A DNA stretch of 64,000 bases, from the NCBI RefSeq assembly GCF_039555335.1, contig NW_027305501.1, positions 62,001 to 126,000 on the forward strand. Direction: 5' to 3'. The stretch comes from Amphiura filiformis (lineage: Eukaryota; Echinodermata; Ophiuroidea; Amphilepidida; Amphiuridae). Shown one piece after another: positions 38,401 through 48,508 of the stretch (positions within the stretch are counted from its first letter, which is position 1; each line of letters opens with the position of its first letter). Both the position numbers and the translations under genes were made by a program. The notes under the pieces were generated by a model. That model was not told the origin of the DNA. It searched no databases and worked only from the letters and a program-made list of their open reading frames with translations.

Positions 38401-39425
38401 AGATAAAAATTGAGATCAAAAAATCTGAATTCATATTTTAATCTGAACTCTCACACCCCTGGACTTAAAGTCACTCCCCACCCCTGCCCGGCCCTGAAAC
38501 AAATTTCAGACACCACTACTAGTTGAGTAAGTGTAATGTTACCAGTTAATTGAAAGAAATGCCATGTTTATGCATGAACATATTCTATTGTTGTTAAACC
38601 ACAGGTGCAGTAGATATACTGAGAAACATTGACAAGATAGACTTTAATCTTCTCTACTCTGGCAAAGTCTGTATAGATGAACTACCCCGAGTCAAACGCA
38701 TCGCTAGATTAGACTGTCTCAAACTGCCTAACTTCATGCGTAACATGGACGAATATCGCAAACAGCTCAAATACATTGCCACCGTGAACGGTCTGCAATC
38801 GAAAAGTGCCAAGAAATCTGTAAAACTGAAAAGCGGTAGTAGACGAAACTCTTCGTACAGACAGTTTTCTATGAAGAGCATTGCTGTGAACAATGCTGCT
38901 TGTACTGGTGCCTTTGACTCATGTGATGTGCAATCAGAGACTGACAAATCCGAGTCTAAATCTTGTAAACTTTGTAACAGTGAAAGTGATATTAATGGAA
39001 AGTGTGTTGCTAATTGTTGTAACGATGATGTGAACTCTTTGAGTAGTTCCTTTGCGATAGCTTCCCCATCAAGGGCTGATGCAATAAGGATAGCGGTAGA
39101 TGATCAGACATCCACTCGGGCAACAGTAAATGATTCACCTTCTATCAGCAGTGCGAAAACCCGCCCAATATCTGAATACAAAGGGTCAGGTCACTTGACA
39201 GCCTCTTCACAATCATTCTGTCCTAGTTATACATGGCAATCGGTTAGAACACCTTCACCAGCCATGAGTAATTATAATGATGATTGCGATGAGAGTCCAA
39301 TTCCGTATTCACCTTCAAGATGGCTGAGACGTCGCAAAATGGATTCACCTAATCTTCTTCAACGGAAACAGAACTGCAAAGATCCTGTTAAGGATATCAA
39401 TCCAACTTCCATAGTTCGCTTTTAG
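32418..39425 (+). CDS. MATCAP/KIAA0895-family tubulin tyrosine carboxypeptidase
   Basis: Five coding exons: 32418-32848, 33796-33946, 35902-36070, 36581-36748 and 38605-39425, with GT-AG splices in consistent phase, giving about 579 residues (human relatives are roughly 470-520). The zinc motif HEIGTH is at residues 188-193, and LLETEEGLA (E226/E227) should supply the third, glutamate ligand as in the DUF1704 family. Other family landmarks are KFGCGDRYMEEAFGE, MSFQELFDHLQFYIRD, RVKRGLHDT, YGKDQCYFTG and YRKQLKYI. Vertebrate MATCAP enzymes remove the C-terminal tyrosine of alpha-tubulin on microtubules. The N-terminal 50 residues are basic and likely disordered. After about residue 378 there is a Ser/Asp/Cys-rich tail of about 200 residues encoded by the last exon, longer than I recall for human proteins. 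An AATAAA at 39652 may be the poly(A) signal. Whether it is orthologous to MATCAP1 or MATCAP2 cannot be told by eye. Confidence 0.92.
33098..33128. repeat. GT/G microsatellite
   Basis: A (GT)n tract passes into a G-run in intron 1 of the MATCAP gene. Confidence 0.85.
33276..33561. mobile_element. Foldback element in MATCAP intron 1
   Basis: About 140-base arms, such as GTGGAGGTCACTTCAAATCA and its inverse TGATTTGAAGTGACCTCCAC, fold around a short centre near 33410. The outer ends share ATCCATATCAAAGCGATGCA in inverse. It is non-coding and probably a MITE. Confidence 0.85.
34826..35069. mobile_element. hAT-like MITE (CAGGGTTGCCAA ends) in MATCAP intron 2
   Basis: It begins CAGGGTTGCCAACC and ends TTGGCAACCCTG, flanked by a perfect 8-bp duplication, TCTGCATG (34818-34825 and 35070-35077). 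The interior holds two copies of a CCCATAGAAACCAATGGT unit about 70 bases apart. It is 244 bp with no transposase. Confidence 0.93.
36764..37120. repeat. R3 dispersed repeat, copy in MATCAP intron 4
   Basis: GGGCAATTCCAGTTGAAATC and, after an inserted element, TATGGAAGACATGACCTTAA and CTCCCACAGAGGGAGTGTG match the start of the repeat at 49174-49566. This copy lacks the right-hand inverted half and is interrupted by the MITE at 36800-37028. Confidence 0.7.
36800..37028. mobile_element. MITE with CAGGGTTTGCCATTTGA ends
   Basis: The left end CAGGGTTTGCCATTTGA is mirrored by TCAAATGGCAAAGCCTG at the right. Short direct repeats TATACC flank it (36794-36799 and 37029-37034). Internal GAGGAGAGC/GCTCTCCTC phrases are also inverted. 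It is hAT-like by its ends but the flanking duplication is only 6 bp. Confidence 0.82.
37125..37625. repeat. Imperfect ~310-bp tandem duplication
   Basis: The stretch from TATCTACGCAAGATAGTATT (37133) through AGTTAGAAAGGTCATTTGG (about 37290) is repeated from 37442 to 37600 with the same order of landmarks (ATACAAAGAAATT, AAAAAGGTT, TTATCTATT, TTTAGCATGAGAC). Intronic and non-coding. Confidence 0.7.
38299..38461. mobile_element. MITE with CAGGGGTGTGAGTG ends
   Basis: The left end CAGGGGTGTGAGTG is inverse to the right end ACTCTCACACCCCTG. The 163-bp interior repeats AAATCTGAAAAA. No convincing target duplication is seen; it is hAT-like by its ends only. It lies in MATCAP intron 4. Confidence 0.7.
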
Positions 39426-39651
39426 GGAATGGTCACATTTATTTATTGCAGGGGATAGAACATATTTCACACTTTAATGAAGAAATGTATGTATTAAATG
39501 ATTCTGGTTATAAGTGAAAGTTGGATGCTCTCAAAACGTTTGGATGCCATGTTTTGATTAAATTCCTGCATGTATGGTACCCTTGCAGAAAAACAACTGC
39601 TACCTTTTCATGAAGTGCAATCTGCAATGCAGAGCTATCTAAATAAATTGT

Positions 39652-39657
39652 GTTTTG
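39652..39657 (+). terminator. Candidate poly(A) signal of MATCAP
   Basis: First AATAAA after the stop codon at 39423-39425, giving a 3' UTR of about 250 bases. Supported by position only. Confidence 0.4.
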
Positions 39658-39837
39658 CAAAAAAAGAAAAGCAGTATTCTTATGGCGTTGTGCAAGTAAT
39701 GTTGTACCGTACATAATGAGTATGTCATTGTCAATTTAATTGTACTGGCATTATATAACAATTAGTTTATGGATGTGGTAGGAAAAATCTCTTTTTTCCC
39801 ACCAATGGGAATGAAGCTTTGTGAAGACCAAACTTTT

Positions 39838-40705
39838 TATGCAATTATTCAAATCAGCAATATGCAAATAATTCATCGGTCACGACACATAGTGGCATAC
39901 ATGGAGGACAAAATATGTTTCTGAGAAAACTTGTTTGAAAGTTATATCACTAATAATGGCCACTTCTCCACTGTTATCTCTCTGTGGCCTGATTCCAATT
40001 GAAATTTAAGGTATAAAACATTAAACTGTATCTTTAATAGAACGGAATAACTATTATAGGCTATAGCTAGCTCTGAGCTTATACAGCACTATGTAAAATG
40101 GAAGATTTGGGAAAATCACCCCATGCCACTATGTGTTGCCACCGATGAATTGATACACTAATTTGATATTTTTGGTATTTTTACAGAATTTATGCAATCA
40201 CTTTTAATTGCATGATTTATAGTATACAGCAATTTGCTCTAGTTTCCCTGACAAAAGGGGAACTATTCAAATCAGCAAATGCAGAGAATTGATACACTAT
40301 TTTTGTAGTTTTTATATTTTCACAGAAATAACTGGTATGCATTTATTTGGCATTCATATTCGGCAGTTTGGTCTAGTTTATCTGACAAAAGTAAGTCACA
40401 TGGAGACTGATTTAGTCCTGACAAAATAATCAAATCCACAATATATGCAAAATTTGCTAATTGATAAACTATTTTTATACACGTAGTTTGAATATATTTA
40501 CAGAACTTATGGAATCGCTAAAAATTATGGCATTTTCAAAATGTATATTATTCGGCAATTTGGTCTAGTTTTTCTGACAAAAATAATTCAAATCGGCAAT
40601 GTACAAACAATGGATAACACTATTTTTGTAGTTTTTACAATTTTACAGAAATTATGCAATCGCTTTTTATTCGGCAATTTGGTCTAGTTTCCCTGACACA
40701 GATTC
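39838..40705. repeat. Imperfect ~140-bp tandem repeats
   Basis: Four to five units share CAAATCAGCAAT, an ACTATTTTTGTAGTTTTTA-like phrase, TTTACAGAA-TTATG and CGGCAATTTGGTCTAGTTT followed by CTGACAAAA. Units start near 39848, 40267, 40428 and 40588; the first is more degraded. Confidence 0.72.
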
Positions 40706-40837
40706 ATATTAGGTTTTACCATACCTTTTATATTAGGTTTTACATAGACCTTTTTGACCGCATATGGTTTACTTAAATTAAAAGAGTAAATTATGCACAT
40801 ATTGTATGGAATTGAAAATTAGCAACAACATACTTAA

Positions 40838-41158
40838 AGGAGTATTGCGTGATCCTAGCATCCTCTATTTATGTCATTTTTCATTAGATATCCAAGTAAA
40901 AACCTATTCCCAAAATTTCAGTTGATTCCGATTTTGCGTTCATGAGTTATGCATGATTATGTGTATTACACTGCTCCATAGACAATGCGTTGTAATTTCG
41001 TTCTGGTGCACCAGAACGAAATTCATATTTCACGAATTAATCTGCAAGAAATATTTTGTACATAAACATTATGTAGCCAGAGGTTTCCAGTGATGTAAAA
41101 ATCTCAACTTTTTTTGAGAAAAGTGGGGGGATGAGGCTGTGGATCACGAAATGCCCTT
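40838..41158. mobile_element. R1 family MITE, uninterrupted copy
   Basis: A 321-bp element bounded by TTAA (40834-40837 and 41159-41162) with imperfect inverted ends (AGGAGTATTGCGTGATCC and GGATCACGAAATGCCC). It contains the hairpin AATTTCGTTCTGGTG/CACCAGAACGAAATT at 40994-41023 and the unoccupied site CGAATTAATCTGCAAG at 41034-41048. Confidence 0.85.
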
Positions 41159-41930
41159 TTAATCAGTGTGTTTATAGTAAATAGGCCGAGTTTTGTACAG
41201 ATCATGCATTTCTTATTTATATAGGCCTACTGACTTTCTCAGCTGGCTTTTGCTTCTTCGTTACCGGTACTAAACAATGACAAAGGCCATCTGGGACACT
41301 GAACCATTACCCATTTCCAAGGGCCATTTGACCGTGGACAGGTACCCATTTCTAAGGATTTTATCAAAAATACCAGAAGCGGCGAGCACGAGCCAGTCGC
41401 CGCGAAGCTGAAAACTGAATTTTACCATGCTATACTCCTACACATGTTGGTAGCTCGTGGGTAGAATTCAGTTTCCCAGTCTGTAACACAGATTACAAAA
41501 ATATAGACCCATGTCTAAAATATTTCTTTTGGAATATAGACCCATTTTCCCCACAAAAGATCGAGATTTACTCGTCATACTTGTGAGCCACGTACCAGGC
41601 ATCAGTGGCGTGCCTGGACTGTTTGTCAGGGGAGGGGTCGAAAGAAAAATTTGCAAGCATTAGTTCAGCCCAATTTTACTTAGATATCTTAGCGTGCATC
41701 AAGGTGTTTACCGAATGTGTGTGTATTTAAAACAGTACTAAGAATAAGGCCTTAAGGATTTTTTTCTTTGAGGTGTGGGGGTTGACAATCCCCCCATAAA
41801 CAGCAGAATAGAACTCACGTTCTGTGATGATGAGCCTCAAAATGCTGTGTTGATGTACTTTATAATATTAATTTCAAACTGATAATGTAGGAAATGAGAT
41901 CTTCACAATATTATTCTTTTTCTATGTATA

Positions 41931-42429
41931 ACAGTCTATAATATCGAATTGATTAATTCGAATTAAACAATTCATTGATGTTAGCACTGGGTAGTAGCCA
42001 TTACTGCCAGTAGACAGGAAGTCTAGAAAGTTGACCTCAACGCTGTAGGTGGTCTTCCTGTACTTTTGAATGGGACAGCAGTAACCTTGGGCATGTTTTA
42101 GACCAAAATTTTGGATTTTTCAGACTTTTTTCGAAGTTTGTGAGAGCATAACAAGACTATCCGTCAATGGATTTTTATTTCCGTCAGTAGATATTTTTAA
42201 AATTAAGTTTTTCATAACATATTAAAAGGCAGAGACCCTGATGTATAATAAATTAGCTAGGTAAGTTTTGAGTAACCTTGATGAAAATTATCAAAAAGTG
42301 CCTATTCAATTGTGTGGGTACGGTCCATCACCTGTCACTTGGTAGTCTTGTAACATGTCTAATGGCGCTGCCCATGGCCACTCGATGAATTGTTTAATTC
42401 GAATTAATCAATTCGATATTATAGACTGT
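41931..42429. mobile_element. TIR element, 499 bp (ACAGTCTATAATATCG ends)
   Basis: About 48 bp at each end are inverted copies: ACAGTCTATAATATCGAATT at left and AATTCGATATTATAGACTGT at right, then GATTAATTCGAATTAA in inverse. TA-rich flanks suit a Tc1/mariner-like non-autonomous element, but the superfamily is not certain. Confidence 0.8.
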
Positions 42430-43156
42430 ATAATGCCATTATGTATGATAAGATAATTAATATCAATGTAATTTGCCAAAAAATATACCGTATTCAACCA
42501 AATTAGCACCCTGGGTGCTCAGTCACTTTCGAGAAGATTTGCCCCTTCATTTTGCATACCACTTTGTCCAATTTTTTTTCCTCATTTCTTTACAAAATGC
42601 AAAAAATAAAACGCATGAAATGTTAATGGCACAAAAAATATCATGCTTTACAGTAACTTAAGGATAGAACTTGTTCAAGTTGTAATTGCATCTTTGCTTT
42701 AAACTTCTTTTTAACTAAAATGAGAGTCATGTGTGACCTGTTCCCACAAAAATAAGAGGAAGTTGCACATTTTTATTTTGAGTTATGTCTAGATTAATGT
42801 TCTGGATCACAAGCTTTATAAAGATGAAACTTGTCATGGTTGCCCCCTCCACCATGTCCAAAGACCCTAGAAAAGGTCTGTGCTCCCCTCACATGGTCTT
42901 CAAAAGTCGTTTCAATGAAGAATTCTTTTGTTTTCTGACATGTACAATGAACCATATCTCTTTTCTACCCTGGCAAGTTTCATTATTTTGAGAGAACAGG
43001 TCTAATATATCAATTTTTTCCAAACAAGATTTAAATTTGTACATGTAGCCACTAACATTTTTTCAGTACATCATTTTTATTTGCATCAAAATAAAGCTTA
43101 ATGTTATAACATGATATTATTTATGTTTGCATGAATTCTTCAAGTTCCAGACCTTA

Positions 43157-43418
43157 CACTTTGATCAGCTCGTATCGGTGGGAATTGTTAGGCTTAGTAC
43201 CACTACGCCGAAAAGTAGACCCACGTTAGGAGTGATAAAGTTGATCTGTCTGGTCTATATTGTGTGTGTTGAATAAAGCAGACAAAGTATAGGTCTTCAA
43301 TTAATAATTTGTGATGCTTCTGAGTTCTGACGAGATGTCACAAGGCAATTCTCAAATTAAAATATATTAATATTAATCTGCGATGTTACAAGGCCCGCCG
43401 ATTACGAGCTGATCAAAG
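43157..43418. mobile_element. MITE with CTTTGATCAGCTCGTA ends
   Basis: ACTTTGATCAGCTCGTATCG at left is mirrored by CGATTACGAGCTGATCAAAG at right. It is 262 bp and non-coding. Its right end directly abuts the 1.88-kb element that begins at 43420. Confidence 0.8.
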
Positions 43419-43419
43419 T

Positions 43420-45300
43420 ATATGGTCATTTTCACGGTAAAGGGTGTAACTTTGGATTTTTAACATTTTAGTCCGTAGTGTTCTAATAAAGCCACAGAAT
43501 TCCATGATTTTTGGCCACATAAGTCATCTAGTTAGCAGCTACCTTGGGTAGCATAATCAGCTTTGGGAGTTACTGCGTTCAGTTTTAGCAGGCTTAAATG
43601 TACTTAATATTGCCATTTTGAAAAACTATCAAAAACAGTAACATTTTTGTAAAACCCTGTGTTTTCTTCAATTAGTTCATGGATAATTTTTCTTATCCTG
43701 AAAGTACAGTCATATGTTCAGTAAACACTGCCACATTAGATTTAATTGTGAACAGCCCTGTATTTTTGAGAACCAGACTTCGATATTTGTCGTTTCGGAG
43801 GCTAAATTTTCCGTTAACAATTGTTAACAAACTTTGTGGGTGTAGCGTTGGTTCATAATTCTTGGTTACTTCTTCACTTCTTCTTGATTCATAACAGTTG
43901 TTATCTTAACTTGAAATGGGTAACAAAAATTAGTCGATTTGCAAGCTTTTAAAATTTTTATAAAATCTTGACTTCAAAGAGCCGTTTTTCCGTTAACTTT
44001 TTGAAGCCTCGAAACAAACTATTCAGCAAGCTTGTGCAAATATAAATAAAAGAGCTCATCCAATCTATTTATCAAAATGTAGCAAAGTAGATCCTCAAGT
44101 CACATGTTTTTAAATCGTGGAGATATATATCACTGTTTGAAAATGGGACCCAATACAAACTTTCCGTTAACAATTGAAGCCTCCGAAACAAATGAAGCCT
44201 CCGAAACAACAATAAGATTAATTATCATCTATGCATATCTAAATTGGTGTGTTTCATACTGATATCTATCTGCATTGTAATTATTACTTGATATGTGCAG
44301 AATGTCATGAATTAAAAAAAAATTTGACATTATGGTTAATGTTTGAAAAATATACTGATACCCAAAAAGGCCTGTTTCGGAGGCTTCATATGCAAAAAAC
44401 ACCATACTTAACAAAATGGGTGAAAAAATTAACATGTGATAAATCTACAATATCTGCCACATAGAATCATTGATTCAATACACACAAGAAAATAACAGCT
44501 TAGATGATCCCAACACTGTTGTTTTCAAAAAAACTACTTCTGCAATGTTTAACAATTGTTAACATGAAACCTCCGAAACAAAAAAATGACTTGCTGTGAT
44601 AATTTAATTTTTGTCACAACTGAAATTCAATACTTAGAAGCAAAGCATGAAAATTGGTAATTGTGATATTGTTTACCTATTTTTTTATGTCAACTTGTAG
44701 TAGTTAGCCAAATATTTTACTTTTATGATCACCTGTGTTGTTAACTAAAGCCTCCGAAACACAAATCTCTTGAAAAAAAAAAAAAAAAAAATAACTCCAA
44801 TTTCTGTGAAACTTGGCTGGGAGGTTCCTTTCATCAAGTAGTATTTGTACATGAAGTTAGACATTCAAATTATTTTAGGAACCCAATAAAAACTTAAAAA
44901 ATATGTTTAAGGTTTGGAAATTTCCATTGTAATTTGTAAATGACACTTGATGTTAAAAAATTTCAAAACTGCAAATACAAACATGTAGCAAAACATGGTA
45001 TAAAATTTAACTTATATCTGTTGACTTACTTTGAAATGGGATTTCACATGTATTCCAGCTTTCATGTCATAATTTTCTGAGGTTATGTAAAATACATTTT
45101 TTCTTAGATTTTAACCAAAATGTTATGGAAATGTCAAATTTTTTATTAGAAATCAAAAGGTTTAAGCCTTGAAACATTATTTTACTGGAATTTACGTTGC
45201 TTCTATGCATGATTTCAGTAAACAGAAACATATTTAAGTGGTTTGAAATTTTGACCCTAAAAATCAAAAGTTACACCCTTTACCGTGAAAATGACCATAT
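43420..45300. mobile_element. 1.88-kb TIR element with repeated GAAGCCTCCGAAACA motif
   Basis: The ends are inverted copies of about 40 bp: ATATGGTCATTTTCACGGTA, then AAGGGTGTAACTT, mirrored at 45262-45300. Seven copies of GAAGCCTCCGAAACA or its complement are scattered inside (43792, 44003, 44176, 44194, 44373, 44566, 44747), several next to GTTAAC or CCGTTAAC. No long open frame exists. It looks like a non-autonomous DNA transposon with many internal protein-binding-like sites. Confidence 0.75.
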
Positions 45301-45819
45301 GCTACTTTTATCAAGTATTATTCAAGTAAAGTTCTGCCAACATTCACAGGATGAAACTTAACAGTATGTGGATTTGAAGTAATTTTACCATTTATACTGT
45401 TTTGAGCAAATTAAAATAAACATGATTTTAATAACAAGATACAATGTCGTATTTGATGTTTCTAACTTCATTTAAAAACATGGTGATTCGATGTCAAAAT
45501 AAGGGTCAAATAACTTACCGGACAACTAACTGTTTGTACAATTAGCTCTCTTTAGGTAAAACTTGCTACTTGATTCACCTAACATGATACTGGTATTACC
45601 CAAGTATAAACATGATAAAGCTACAGCTTATCATGTTGCCTGTCAAGTGTCTAACTGACAAAAGTCAAGATTGTGGACTTAGAGGGTCGGCCATGGCTTA
45701 AATACCTTCAGGGCTATAGAGCCCACCACTTACTTGTGGAGCGCATCGACTAAAGGTTAATTTTAATGCTGGAGCCCACCTCTCAAGCTCAAGTGGCCCA
45801 TATGCACAAAACAAGTTAA

Positions 45820-46024
45820 GGTTCGTTCATACTACCACCGCATTTGCGATGCGTTGCTTTGCGATGCCGCAAATCAACGCAACTCGTCGCATTTCCAGGT
45901 TAAAATGTATTTAACTTTATTGCGATATCGCAATGCAGTAGATGCGGTGCGACAACGCATCGCATCGCAAAGCAATGCATCGCAAAGCAACGCATCGCAA
46001 ATGCGGTGGTAGTATGAACAAACC
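45820..46024. mobile_element. Foldback MITE (GGTTCGTTCATACTACC ends)
   Basis: GGTTCGTTCATACTACCACC and GGTGGTAGTATGAACAAACC are inverted; the arms are rich in GCATCGCAAA/TTTGCGATGC. It is 205 bp and non-coding. Confidence 0.83.
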
Positions 46025-46166
46025 TTTAGACCAGGTCTAACTTCAATGTGGTTTAAATATGGAGGTTAGTCTCCATATTCTATGGATGGTACCCTTTTAC
46101 TCTTTTCTTTTCCTCCTCTACTCCTAGCCACGTCCAAAAGATGTAATGATAAGCTGCATCTAATAT

Positions 46167-46262
46167 AATGTGTATTTGCCTTTAACATGATCTACACTAA
46201 TGCAGAAGAAGGTACCTTATTCTGCATTATTGTAGATCATGTTAAAGGCAAATACACATAGA
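46167..46262. repeat. 96-bp near-perfect palindrome
   Basis: TGTGTATTTGCCTTTAACAT and then GATCTACA-TAATGCAGAA are mirrored with about 40-base arms around GAAGGTACC. It is a likely MITE or cruciform-forming sequence. Confidence 0.8.
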
Positions 46263-46716
46263 CTATGCTAATTATGTGGTCTTTGAATAGGAGGTTCATG
46301 TAAGGTATTTGTTCACTAATTTTACCTTACCTGCCATTTCATTTGGAGATGGGTTTACCTTCATGACATCAACAACAAAGCAGAACTCAATCTTAGTCTG
46401 ATAGATTAATTGAATTGGCCCAATATTCTATGCATGCAGCAAATTTGTCATTGGTTTTCTTGTCTTTCGTCCAACCTTGCATTGATCATAAAATTGATTA
46501 TCGTGCACTCAAACTGATCTGGCAAGAATCAAGTAAGAATCCAAAGATTGCCATATCTTATTGCATGCCCAATGGGTATAATCTAAGGAGAATCAAGTTT
46601 GATTCTCGCAAATCCTGAGAATCAATTCTCTTGATTCTTGCCAAATTTGACTCCTGTAAAAGTGGAAATTTTTGCGTAACTTAAATTTTCATGCACAACA
46701 AAGCTACAAATGTACA

Positions 46717-46731
46717 TATAATGTTGTTTTA
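46717..46731. repeat. Target site duplication, left, of the Penelope-like element
   Basis: TATAATGTTGTTTTA, repeated exactly at 48534-48548, brackets the whole fold-back element. Confidence 0.7.
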
Positions 46732-46801
46732 ACATAAATAGTCACTCGATAGTCGTTTCACAGTGCTCAATACCAATTTTTAACAAGGTAGAGCTAATTT
46801 A

Positions 46802-47505
46802 ATAAAACAATTTTGGCTAAATAATATTCAGCATTTAGTAACTAGTAGTTTCACGCCTCACGGCGATCGTCAGACTATTGCTCTGTTGTTGTTATGATCC
46901 TTGATTACGGAACCGAAAAAATATCATAAAGTAGGCCCTCGCGGATAGGCCTCACGCATAAAACAGCGTGGATAAGAAACATACATAAAATCGACCCACG
47001 CGGATAGGCCTACTGTGAAATAGATGTGAATTTCAGCGAAAATTTAATAACACCGCAAATCAAAATCAAAACAACAACTTAATTACGCCTACTTCTTTTT
47101 TTCTTGCGTGGCGACATTTTGAGATAAGTTCGGATTTTTTTGTTTAGGAGGTTTCTTCTGACATTTTTAGAATATAAAGTTTTCTTCTAGACAAAGATTG
47201 CATTGACGGATTCTCGTCTCATAGTGTTTGATTGCTTAACTATTTCCCAGATGATTTCATAATTGGAATTAGGCCTACTTCTTTTAAGGTTCCAAACATG
47301 TTTTGAAAGTTCAGTTTCCTTTTCATATTTCTCGTGTCTGAAGGACTTCGTATGGTTCTGGAATCGATCTTTGAGCGGTCCTCCTGAAAGTCCTATGTAT
47401 ACTTTTGATTCCACATCAGATGTTACAGTAGCCTTGTACACTATTGCTTCAGTCAAGCATTCTCCACGGAGGGGACAATTTGCTTTGATTCTACAGTTGC
47501 ATTGA
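46802..47505 (-). pseudogene. Inverted partial copy of the Penelope-like 3' region
   Basis: On the minus strand it encodes the same segment as the right arm, from CRIKANCPLRG-like sequence through VYIGLSGG and ELSKHVWNLK, then the same 3' end and ribozyme. It has no start or upstream coding part. It is the left arm of the fold-back structure. Confidence 0.8.
46830..46882 (-). ncRNA. Hammerhead ribozyme, left arm
   Basis: An exact minus-strand copy of the 53-base motif at 48456-48508 with the same core (CTGACGA, GAAAC, and GTT before the cleavage point). See that entry for the fold. Confidence 0.78.
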
Positions 47506-48249
47506 TTCTACAGTTGCGGATACGACGGATCCATCAAATTCAGCAACAACAAAGAAGACAACAGGAAAACGAGAAAGAAGAAGAACCGCTCAAGGAAGAT
47601 AATATGGTTTAACCCGCCTTACAGCAAGAACGTAAAAACAAATGTCGGCGGAACATTCATCAAACTGATAAACAAGCATTGTCCCCGAGGGCACAAGTTG
47701 CACAAGATATTTAATCGCAATAATACCAAGGTTAGCTACAGTTGCATGAAAAATATGAGGTCAATAATCAAGTCACACAATAATAAAGTCATCAAAATAA
47801 GGACTCATAAACAAACCGAAACCACAAGGAAATGCAACTGTAGAATCAAAGCAAATTGTCCCCTCCGTGGAGAATGCTTGACTGAAGCAATAGTGTACAA
47901 GGCTACTGTAACATCTGATGTGGAATCAAAAGTATACATAGGACTTTCAGGAGGACCGTTCAAAGATCGATTCCGTAACCATACGAAGTCCTTCAGACAC
48001 GAGAAATATGAAAAGGAAACTGAACTTTCAAAACATGTTTGGAACCTTAAAAGAAGTAGGCCTAATTCCAATTATGAAATCATCTGGGAAATAGTTAAGC
48101 AATCAAACACTATGAGACGAGAATCCGGTCAATGCAATCTTTGTCTAGAAGAAAAACTTTATATTCTAAAAATGTCAGAAGAAACCCTCCTAAACAAAAA
48201 AAATCCGAACTTATCTCAAAATGTAAACCACGCAAGAAAAAAAAAGTAG
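47506..48249 (+). CDS. GIY-YIG endonuclease part of a Penelope-like protein (5'-truncated)
   Basis: An open frame of 247 codons. It begins in the linker after the missing reverse transcriptase (KIIWFNPPYSKNVKTNVGG, KLHKIFNRNNTKVSYSC), then has a cysteine cluster CNCRIKANCPLRGEC, a GIY-like AIVYKA (about 47889), a YIG-like VYIGLSGG (about 47930), an arginine in KDRFRNH and a glutamate in ELSKHVW that fit the catalytic residues of the fold, and a late CNLCLEEK. It ends basic (NHARKKK). In Penelope-like elements this domain nicks target DNA to prime reverse transcription. No host promoter or intron is visible. The first Met in frame is at 47698, but the similarity begins before it. Confidence 0.85.
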   Translation, partial: FYSCGYDGSIKFSNNKEDNRKTRKKKNRSRKIIWFNPPYSKNVKTNVGGTFIKLINKHCPRGHKLHKIFNRNNTKVSYSCMKNMRSIIKSHNNKVIKIRTHKQTETTRKCNCRIKANCPLRGECLTEAIVYKATVTSDVESKVYIGLSGGPFKDRFRNHTKSFRHEKYEKETELSKHVWNLKRSRPNSNYEIIWEIVKQSNTMRRESGQCNLCLEEKLYILKMSEETLLNKKNPNLSQNVNHARKKK

Positions 48250-48455
48250 GCGCAATTAAGTTGTTGTTTTGATTTTTGATTTGCGGTGCCATTAAATTTT
48301 CATGAAATTCACATCTATTTCGCGTGAGGCCTATCCGCGTGGGTCGACTTTGCGTATGTTTCTTATCCACAGCGTCTTTATCGTGAGGCCTATCCGCGTA
48401 GGCCTACTTTATGATATTTTTTCGGTTCCGTAATCAAGGATCATAACAACAACAG

Positions 48456-48508
48456 AGCAATAGTCTGACGATCGCCGTGAGGCGTGAAACTACTAGTTAC
48501 TAAATGCT
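48456..48508 (+). ncRNA. Hammerhead ribozyme, right arm
   Basis: The conserved core CTGACGA (48465-48471, matching CUGANGA) is followed by a stem-loop CGCC-GTGA-GGCG (48473-48484) and GAAAC (48486-48490). A 3-bp stem III with a 3-base loop (ACT-ACT-AGT) puts GTT at 48496-48498, so cleavage is expected after 48498. Stem I pairs TAGT (48461-48464) with ACTA (48499-48502) and, beyond a small internal loop, AGCA (48456-48459) with TGCT (48505-48508). The very short stem III is typical of Penelope-like element hammerheads. One oddity: the bases closing stem II are T and T. Confidence 0.8.
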
